NCBI GenBank assembly: GCA_028994555.1
Contig: JARDVN010000001.1
Coordinates: forward strand, 1,116,001-1,180,000
Source of the DNA: Citrobacter amalonaticus
GTDB taxonomy: Bacteria; Pseudomonadota; Gammaproteobacteria; Enterobacterales; Enterobacteriaceae
Length of the DNA: 64,000 bases
Direction: 5' to 3'
Below are positions 56,591 to 64,000 of the stretch, in pieces (the first letter of the stretch is position 1; every line of letters starts with the position of its first letter). Made by a program: the position numbers and the translations under genes. Below the pieces are notes generated by a model, which saw only the letters and a program-made list of their open reading frames with translations, ran no database searches and was not told the DNA's origin.

Positions 56591-58505
56591 TTACTTACGA
56601 CCTGCCAGCAGCGTCAGTACTTCATCCACGCTGGTGGTGTTAGCCAGGCGTTCGATGACCGATTCGTCATCCAGCGCATTGGTCAGGCTGGTGATCACCT
56701 GAATATGCTCGTTGTTACGGGCAGCGATACCAATCACCAGTCGGGCGATGTCGTCTTCTTCTTCACCGAAACGCACACCTTGCGGATACTGACAGAACAC
56801 GACACCCGTTTTCAGGACGCGATCTTTCGCGTCAACCGTACCGTGTGGAACCGCGATAGACTCGCCCAGATAGGTCGGGGTCAGCTTTTCACGTTCCAGC
56901 ATCGCATCGACATATTCCGGCTCAACATAACCGCCTTTCACCAGTTGTTCACCGGCGAAGCGAATCGCCTCTTCTTTCGTTGCAGCCGTACGGCCGAGGA
57001 AGATATTTTCCGCACCCAGTTTAAACAGGTTGTTATCCCCTTCATCAAAGCTGTCTTTCAGGCTGTCGCGAACTTTGACTTCGTTGTCCGTGTGGCGCTG
57101 AGCGGCAACCAGACGCTCGGTGAGGCTGGAATAAAGACCGCTGTCGAGGAAGTTGGTCAGCGAAATATGCTGTGCCTGCGGCACCTGACGCATGGCACGT
57201 TCGGTCAGGTCACGGTGGGTGATGACCAGGTCAACATCCGGCGGCAGGTTGTTAATGGCGCTGTTGGTGACTGAGATATGGCTCAGGCCTGCATCCTGGA
57301 CTTTCTTACGCAGTACGCCGGCACCCATTGCGCTGGAACCCATACCGGCATCACAGGCAACGATGATTTTACGCACGTGGCTCAGATCGTTGGTGACATC
57401 GCCAGCAGACAGCGGGGTGCCGCCTTTGGATTCGGCTTTCATATCCTGCATACGACGGGTCGCCGCTTCAATGTCGTCTTCTTCTTTCACTTTGCTGGTT
57501 TTCAGCAGAATGGCTGAGACAACAAAGGAAACCGCCATCGCCGCGAAGATTGCCGCGAGGTTAGCGAAGTAGGCGCCTTTTGGCGTCATCGCCAGCACGG
57601 CCAGGATAGAACCCGGAGATGCCGGAGAAACCAGACCGCCGTTGAGGATAGTCAGCGTAAACACGCCCGTCATACCGCCAAGGATAACGGCGAGGATCAG
57701 ACGCGGGTTCATGAGCACATACGGGAAGTAAATTTCGTGGATACCGCCCAGGAAGTGGATGATTGCCGCACCACCCGCAGACTGTTTAGCGCTACCACGG
57801 CCGAAGAACATGTACGCCAGCAGCACGCCCATCCCCGGACCCGGGTTGGCTTCAATCAGGAAGAAGATGGATTTACCCATCTCATGGGACTGCTGAATAC
57901 CCAGCGGTGAGAAGATACCGTGGTTGATGGCGTTGTTCAGGAACAGGATTTTCGCCGGTTCAACGAAGATAGACGCCAGCGGCAGCATGTCATGGACAAC
58001 CATGAAGTTAACGCCCGCTGCCAGCACTTTCGACAGTACTTCAACCGCCGGACCAATGCCGAGGAACGCCAGAATGGCGAGGATCATGCCGATAATGCCA
58101 GCGGAGAAGTTATTCACCAGCATCTCAAAACCGGATTTGATCTTACCGTCTACCCAACCATCGAAATGTTTGATTGCCCAGCCGCCCAGCGGACCGGCAA
58201 TCATCGCGCCGAGGAACATCGGCATGTCTGCGCCGACGATAACGCCCATGGTGGTGATTGCCCCCCACCACGCCGCCGCGTTCGCCGCCCACCAGTCTAC
58301 CGCCGGTATAACCGATCAGCAGCGGCAGGAGATAAGTGATCATCGGGCCGACCAGCTTCGCCAGCGTTTCGTTTGGCAACCACCCTGTCGGAATAAATAG
58401 TGCGGTGATAATACCCCACGCGATAAACGCGCCGATATTTGGCATCACCATATTGCTGAGGAATCGACCAAAGCTTTGCACCTTGATCTTAATATCGGAT
58501 GACAT
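56591..58505 (-). CDS. mtlA: Mannitol-specific PTS enzyme IICBA
   Basis: Membrane transporter-kinase that takes up mannitol as mannitol 1-phosphate. The N-terminal EIIC has about eight membrane segments, followed by EIIB with the phospho-cysteine in [13 protein letters not shown] near residue 384, and EIIA with the phospho-histidine in IAVPHGTV near 554. A six-C run at 58261-58266 breaks the frame at [15 protein letters not shown]. Removing one base gives 637 residues, exactly the E. coli length. It is the first gene of mtlADR. Confidence 0.94.
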
Positions 58506-59037
58506 AAAAACACCCCTTCTTATGTTTGCTGTCGCGCAGGCTGGAAGCCCGAGGTTTTGTTAATGTAGCGGCAGAGGTAGCCGGACCCTGTAGATACTGC
58601 GAAATCTGGCACTGAATCGTTAAACTGTCCAGTCAGTGAAATTTTTTGTGATTTAAATCACATAAATATAGGGGGGTAGGGAGGTAATTGATGTGATTTG
58701 CATCACAAAATTACTGTGTAGAAAAACAACAAACCTCCGTTTTAAACCATTAATGGCATTAATTTGTGATGAGTTTCACGTTTTGCTTCGGGTGGTTTGT
58801 TGGAAATTTGAGACTTGAATCACAATAAATCGTCATCCGAATTTTTCTCAATGTGATCCTGCGCCGATTCCCTTGCGCACGTTATTGCAGGATGTCATTA
58901 AGTAACCGCGAAGAGGGAAAAATATTTTCTGGCCTGATGGCGAAAATGCAGAACTCGAATTATGTTCAAATCATCAGCCAAATTGCTTTCGGCTGCCCAC
59001 CATCTCAAATTTGAATTAGCGTGAAGCCGAGGCAGAT
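58506..59037 (-). promoter_or_regulatory. mtl control region with multiple CRP sites
   Basis: This 532-bp gap upstream of mtlA contains no gene. Four 16-bp CRP-type palindromes (TGTGA-N6-TCACA) stand at 58647-58662, 58692-58707 (both perfect), 58765-58780 and 58809-58824 (one mismatch or more); a weaker TGTGA half-site is at 58852-58856. E. coli mtlA has a similar cluster of CRP sites, so strong catabolite control is expected. No other element was recognised between 58870 and 59037. Confidence 0.85.
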
Positions 59038-59400
59038 ATGTTTCTGAATTATTTCGCGTTGGGTGTGCTGATCTTCGTTTTTCTGGTCATTTTCTACGGC
59101 ATTATCGCTATTCATGATATTCCCTATTTAATTGCTAAGAAGCGCAACCATCCGCATGCTGATGCGATACATACCGCAGGCTGGGTAAGCCTGTTTACGC
59201 TCCATGTGATCTGGCCGTTTTTGTGGATTTGGGCAACCCTCTACCAACCGGAACGCGGCTGGGGCATGCAGCCTCACGCCACCTTGCCAGCCCGGGCCCC
59301 TGATCCGGAAATTGACGCGTTATCCGCGCGTATTACACAACTCGAGAAAAAACTGGCCGAGGTTAAAACGGCTGACAATACGACGTTTCCGGAGATTTAA
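59038..59400 (+). CDS. yibI: Inner membrane protein YibI (DUF3302)
   Basis: A 120-residue protein with two membrane segments (about residues 5-27 and 50-70) and a short C-terminal coiled coil. It is the homologue of E. coli YibI; the function is unknown. It stands 2 bases before yibH, so the two probably form a membrane efflux-related pair. Confidence 0.87.
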   Translation: MFLNYFALGVLIFVFLVIFYGIIAIHDIPYLIAKKRNHPHADAIHTAGWVSLFTLHVIWPFLWIWATLYQPERGWGMQPHATLPARAPDPEIDALSARITQLEKKLAEVKTADNTTFPEI

Positions 59401-59402
59401 TC

Positions 59403-60539
59403 ATGGATCTGTTGATTGTATTAACCTACGTCGCGCTGGCGTGGGCAGTCTTCAAAATATTCCGTATTCCGGTCAATCAATGGACGCTGGCAACAGCGGC
59501 ATTAGGCGGCGTATTTCTGGTAAGTGGTCTGATCCTGTTAATGAACTATAACCATCCGTACACCTTTACCGCGCAAAAAGCGGTTATTTCCATTCCTGTT
59601 ACGCCGCAGGTTACCGGAATTGTCAGTGAGGTAACGGATAAAAATAACCAACTGATTAAAAAGGGCGAAGTGCTATTTAAACTCGACCCGGTTCGCTATC
59701 AGGCGCGTGTGGACAGGCTACAGGCCGATCTGGTCACCGCCACGCATAATATCCAGACGCTGAAAGCCCAGCTCTCAGAAGAGCAGGCCAATACCACGCG
59801 TGTCTCTGCGGAGCGCGATCGGTTGTATAAAGATTATCAACGTTACCTCAAGGGCAGTCAGGCGCGGGTGAACCCCTTCTCAGAAAGCGATATTGATAAC
59901 GCCCGGCAAAACTATCTGGCGCAGGATGCGCTGGTAAAAGGTTCGGTGGCCGAGCAGGCGCAAATTCAAAGCCAGTTAGACAGCATGGTCAACGGCGAAC
60001 AGTCGCAGATTGTCAGCCTGCGGGCGCAACTGGCAGAAGCCAAATACAACCTCGATCAAACCATTATTCGTGCGCCCAGCAACGGCTATGTCACCCAGGT
60101 GTTGATTCGACCCGGTACTTACGCCGCCGCGCTGCCATTGCGTCCGGTGATGGTCTTTATCCCCGAACAAAAACGGCAGATTGTCGCTCAGTTCCGGCAG
60201 AACTCGCTGCTTCGTCTTGAACCCGGCGACGACGCGGAAGTGGTATTCAACGCGCTTCCCGGGCAAGTTTTTCACGGTAAGTTGACCAGCATATTGCCCG
60301 TGGTGCCGGGCGGTTCGTATCAGGCTCAGGGGGCATTACAGTCCCTGACGGTGGTGCCAGGAACCGACGGCGTCCTGGCGACGATTGAACTGAATCCCAA
60401 TGCTGATGTGGATGCCTTGCCCGACGGTATCTACGCGCAGGTGGCGGTCTATTCTGACCATTTCTCCCATGTTTCGGTGATGCGTAAGGTACTCCTGCGT
60501 ATGACCAGTTGGATGCACTATCTTTATTTAGATCATTGA
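59403..60539 (+). CDS. yibH: HlyD-family membrane fusion protein YibH
   Basis: A 378-residue membrane fusion protein: two N-terminal hydrophobic stretches, a lipoyl-like half ([30 protein letters not shown]), a long coiled coil (about residues 100-190), the second lipoyl half ([20 protein letters not shown]) and a beta-barrel domain. By family it would link an inner-membrane transporter to the outer membrane; no pump gene is adjacent except yibI. Confidence 0.9.
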   Translation: MDLLIVLTYVALAWAVFKIFRIPVNQWTLATAALGGVFLVSGLILLMNYNHPYTFTAQKAVISIPVTPQVTGIVSEVTDKNNQLIKKGEVLFKLDPVRYQARVDRLQADLVTATHNIQTLKAQLSEEQANTTRVSAERDRLYKDYQRYLKGSQARVNPFSESDIDNARQNYLAQDALVKGSVAEQAQIQSQLDSMVNGEQSQIVSLRAQLAEAKYNLDQTIIRAPSNGYVTQVLIRPGTYAAALPLRPVMVFIPEQKRQIVAQFRQNSLLRLEPGDDAEVVFNALPGQVFHGKLTSILPVVPGGSYQAQGALQSLTVVPGTDGVLATIELNPNADVDALPDGIYAQVAVYSDHFSHVSVMRKVLLRMTSWMHYLYLDH

Positions 60540-60611
60540 GAGCGATGTCACCTGCCTTTTCCCGCTGCGTGAGCCATACTCATTGTTTTGTGTTGGCGAA
60601 AAGGACTGATC

Positions 60612-61220
60612 ATGAAACTCATTGGTAGCTACACCAGCCCGTTTGTACGTAAAATTTCGATCCTGCTGCTGGAAAAAGGCATCACGTTCGAATTTGTGAA
60701 TGAACTGCCCTACAACGCGGAAAACGGCGTGGCGCAGTATAACCCGCTTGGAAAAGTACCGGCGCTGGTGACTGACGAGGGAGAGTACTGGTTCGATTCG
60801 CCCATTATTGCGGAATACATAGAGTTGCTGGATATTGCACCGGCGATGCTGCCGCGTGAACCGCTGGCTTCGCTGAAAGTCCGACAACTTGAGGCGCTCG
60901 CCGATGGCATCATGGATGCTGGCCTGGTGTCCGTGCGTGAGCAGGCACGCCCCGCCGCGCAACAATCTGAAACCGAGCTGTTGCGCCAGCGCGAGAAAAT
61001 CAACCGCAGCCTGGATGCACTGGAAGCGTACCTGGTGGACGGGACGATTAAACCTGACACGGTTAATCTGGCCACTATCGCGATTGCGTGTGCGGTGGGA
61101 TATCTCAACTTCCGTCGCGTGTCGCCTGGCTGGTGCGTCGACCGGCCCAATCTGGTCAAACTGGTGGAAACCCTGTTCCAGCGCGAAAGCTTTGCCCGTA
61201 CGGAACCACCAAAGGCTTGA
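60612..61220 (+). CDS. yibF: Glutathione S-transferase homologue YibF
   Basis: A 202-residue GST-like protein: an N-terminal thioredoxin fold ([23 protein letters not shown]) with the glutathione-binding [23 protein letters not shown], and an all-helical C-terminal domain. The E. coli homologue binds glutathione but has little classic GST activity. The start at 60612 matches the family; an in-frame ATG 24 bases upstream is less likely. It lies upstream of selA. Confidence 0.92.
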   Translation: MKLIGSYTSPFVRKISILLLEKGITFEFVNELPYNAENGVAQYNPLGKVPALVTDEGEYWFDSPIIAEYIELLDIAPAMLPREPLASLKVRQLEALADGIMDAGLVSVREQARPAAQQSETELLRQREKINRSLDALEAYLVDGTIKPDTVNLATIAIACAVGYLNFRRVSPGWCVDRPNLVKLVETLFQRESFARTEPPKA

Positions 61221-61319
61221 TGCACATTCTGTCCGTCTGAGCGATCTCACGTTACAATCCCCCCCTATGTCGATATCCCTCTCTGTTGTGGAGAGGGCCA
61301 CCCACAGCCAGGCCTTTTC

Positions 61320-62712
61320 ATGACGACCGAAACGCGTTCGCTCTACAGTCAGCTACCCGCCATTGATCGCTTATTGCGTGAAGATGATTTTCTTACCCTG
61401 CGTGAAACCCACGGGCATACCCGTATCGTTGATCTGCTCCGTCAACTGCTTGATGAAGCGAGAGAGGTGATTCGCGATACGCAGACGTTGCCTGCGTGGT
61501 GTGATAACTGGGCGCAGGAAGTGAATCTCCGGCTGGAAAAGGAGGCCCGGAGTGCGCTGCGTCCGGTTATCAACCTGACGGGGACGGTGTTGCACACCAA
61601 CCTGGGGCGCGCCTTACAGGCCGAAGAGGCGGTTGCGGCAGTGGCACAGGCCATGCGCTCGCCGGTGACGCTGGAGTATGATCTGGACGGCGCGGGACGG
61701 GGGCATCGCGATCGCGCGCTGGCCGATTTGCTGTGCCGCATCACCGGGGCGGAAGATGCCTGTATCGTGAATAACAACGCCGCGGCGGTGCTGCTAATGC
61801 TGGCTGCTACCGCCGCCGGTAAAGAGGTGGTGGTTTCACGCGGTGAGCTGGTGGAGATTGGCGGCGCGTTTCGTATCCCGGATGTCATGCGCCAGGCGGG
61901 GTGTACGCTGCATGAAGTCGGCACCACTAACCGGACGCATATCGACGACTACCGCCAGGCGGTAAATGAAAACACCGCATTGCTGATGAAGGTGCATACC
62001 AGTAATTACAGTATCGAAGGTTTCACTCACTCTGTTGATGAAACGGAACTGGGCCAGCTTGGCCAGGCGCTGGATATTCCGGTCGTGGCCGATCTTGGCA
62101 GCGGTTCACTGGTTGATTTGAGCCAGTACGGTCTGCCAAAAGAGCCAATGCCGCAGCAGTTGATTGCGGCGGGCGTCAGTCTGGTGAGTTTCTCAGGCGA
62201 CAAGCTGTTGGGCGGTCCGCAGGCCGGGATTATCGTCGGTAAAAAAAGAGATGATCGCACGATTGCAAAGCCATCCGCTCAAACGCGCGCTGCGGGCGGA
62301 TAAAATGACCCTGGCGGCGCTGGAAGCGACGTTGCGTCTTTATCTGCATCCGGAAGCGCTGGTTGAGAAATTGCCGACGTTGCGGTTATTAACCCGAAGC
62401 AAAGAGGCGGTTCAGGCTCAGGCGGAGCGGCTTCTGGCACCGCTGACCGCGCACTATGGCGCGGAGTTTGCGGTAAAAGTGCTGCCCTGCCTGTCGCAAA
62501 TCGGCAGTGGCTCTTTGCCGATTGATAGGCTCCCCAGCGCGGCATTAACCTTTACACCGCACGACGGTCGCGGAAGCCATCTTGAAGCGCTGGCGGCCCG
62601 CTGGCGTGGGCTGCCGATTCCCGTTATCGGTCGGATTTACGAGGGCCGCCTGTGGCTGGATTTACGCTGTCTTGAAGATGAGACCCGGTTTATGGAGATG
62701 CTGTTGAAATGA
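61320..62712 (+). CDS. selA: L-seryl-tRNA(Sec) selenium transferase
   Basis: Decameric PLP enzyme that converts seryl-tRNA(Sec) to selenocysteyl-tRNA(Sec) with selenophosphate. The PLP lysine is in [16 protein letters not shown], near residue 295. A seven-A run at 62241-62247 breaks the frame at [13 protein letters not shown]. Removing one base gives 463 residues, the E. coli length. Its stop overlaps the selB start (ATGA), so the two are translationally coupled. Confidence 0.94.
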
Positions 62713-64000
62713 TTATTGCGACCGCCGGACATGTCGATCACGGAAAAACGACGTTGCTGCAGGCCATTACCGGTGTGAATGCCGACCGCCTGCCGGAAGA
62801 GAAAAAGCGCGGCATGACGATTGACCTGGGCTATGCCTACTGGCCGCAGCCGGACGGGCGCGTGCTGGGCTTTATTGATGTTCCCGGTCACGAGAAGTTT
62901 CTTTCAAACATGCTGGCGGGCGTGGGCGGTATCGATCATGCATTGCTGGTGGTGGCCTGCGACGATGGTGTGATGGCGCAAACGCGTGAACACCTGGCTA
63001 TCCTGCAATTGACCGGGAATCCGACGCTGACGGTGGCGCTGGCCAAAGCCGATCGTGTGGATGAGGCGCGGGTGCAGGAGGTCCAACAGCAGGTGGAGGA
63101 TGTCCTGCGCGAGTACGGCTTTGCACAGGCGACGCTATTTGTGACGGCCGCGAATGAAGGCCGTGGAATTGAGGCGTTACGCGAACACTTGCAGCAACTG
63201 CCCGCCCGCGAACACGCCCGGAATCAGACGTTCCGGCTGGCTATCGATCGTGCCTTTACCGTAAAAGGCGCCGGGCTGGTGGTGACCGGCACCGCGCTGA
63301 GCGGTGAAGTAAACGTTGGGGATACGCTGTGGCTGACCGGCGTGAACTCATCTGTGCGCGTGCGCGGACTTCACGCGCAAAACCAGGCGAGCGAACATGC
63401 CCACGCCGGGCAGCGTATCGCGCTGAATATCGTCGGTGATGCCGAGAAAGAACAGCTAAACCGGGGGGGACTGGTTGCTTTCAGACGCCCCGCCTGAGCC
63501 GTTCACTCGGGTAATTGTCGCGCTGGAAAGCCACGTTCCGCTTACGCAGTGGCAGCCGCTACACATTCACCATGCGGCGAGCCATGTAACCGGGCGCGTA
63601 TCGCTGCTGGAAGATAACCTGGCGGAGCTGGTGTTTGATACGCCACTGCTGCTGGCCGATAACGACCGCCTGGTGCTGCGCGATATCTCCGCGCGCGCCA
63701 CCCTTGCCGGAGCGCGGGTCGTTGCCCTTAATCCTCCCCGTCGCGGTAAACGTAAACCAGACTATCTGCACTGGCTGGCAACACTGGCGGCGGCGAAAGA
63801 TGACGGTGCCGCGCTGGCTATCCATCTGCAACGTGGGGCGGTTAATTTACCGGACTTCGCGTGGGCACGTCAGCTGAATGGCGACGGTATGCGTTCGCTT
63901 GTTCACCAGCATGGTTTTATTCAGGCGGGTTACAGCCTGCTGAATGCGGAAGTTGCCGCTCGCTGGCAGCGCAAAATCCTCGACACGCTGGCGACTTATC
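62709..64000 (+). CDS. selB: Selenocysteine-specific elongation factor SelB, 3' truncated by window end
   Basis: EF-Tu-like GTPase that carries selenocysteyl-tRNA to UGA codons followed by a SECIS hairpin. The P-loop [10 protein letters not shown] is at residues 6-15, DVPGHEKF at about 57-64, and the NKAD-like AKAD near 116. Domains II and III follow; the C-terminal winged-helix SECIS-binding part lies mostly beyond the window. A seven-G run at 63463-63469 breaks the frame at [16 protein letters not shown]. With one base removed the frame stays open to 64000. Confidence 0.93.

Overview
The window is a stretch of enterobacterial chromosome. Gene content and order match the gltS-recG-spoT / pyrE-coaBC / waa / cysE / lld / mtl / selAB part of the Escherichia-Salmonella-Citrobacter backbone, and most proteins are recognisable at high similarity to their E. 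coli counterparts. The species cannot be fixed from sequence alone. The LPS-core gene set, the absence of dinD and htrL, and the style of the intergenic repeats suggest a Citrobacter- or Salmonella-like member of the Enterobacteriaceae.

Layout: (1) 1-4.97 kb: an unidentified partial gene at the edge, yicH, xanP, gltS. (2) 5-10.8 kb: the gmk-rpoZ-spoT-trmH-recG operon (minus strand). (3) 11-20.9 kb: ligB, yicG, yicC, rph-pyrE with its attenuator, slmA, dut, coaBC, radC, rpmB-rpmG, mutM. (4) 20.9-37.5 kb: coaD, waaA and the LPS-core locus. A JUMPstart/ops leader precedes the plus-strand operon waaQ-G-P-(polysaccharide pyruvyl transferase-like gene)-B-I-J-Y-Z-U, which faces the minus-strand operon hldD-waaF-waaC-waaL. 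(5) 37.7-42 kb: kbl-tdh, a complete IS1 with 8-bp target duplication, and waaH. (6) 42-49.8 kb: gpmI-envC-yibQ against yibN-grxC-secB-gpsA-cysE, then trmL. (7) 50-61.2 kb: lldPRD, yibL, yibT, the mannitol operon mtlADR with a CRP-rich control region, yibI-yibH, yibF. (8) 61.3-64 kb: selA and the 5' two thirds of selB.

The LPS genes form one pathway. hldD makes the heptose donor, waaA adds Kdo, waaC/F/Q add heptoses, waaP/Y phosphorylate them, and waaG/B/I/J/U/Z build the outer core and side residues. WaaL joins O antigen, and waaH adds glucuronic acid under phosphate control. The least ordinary gene is the pyruvyl-transferase-family gene between waaP and waaB.

The main warning is sequence quality. 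Thirty-one single-base excesses, all +1 and all in homopolymer runs, break 22 genes, including the essential coaBC. Removing one base per run restores full-length proteins of the usual family size. I therefore annotate these as intact genes with probable sequencing errors, giving each run's position, and do not call them pseudogenes. No tRNA, rRNA or CRISPR array was seen.
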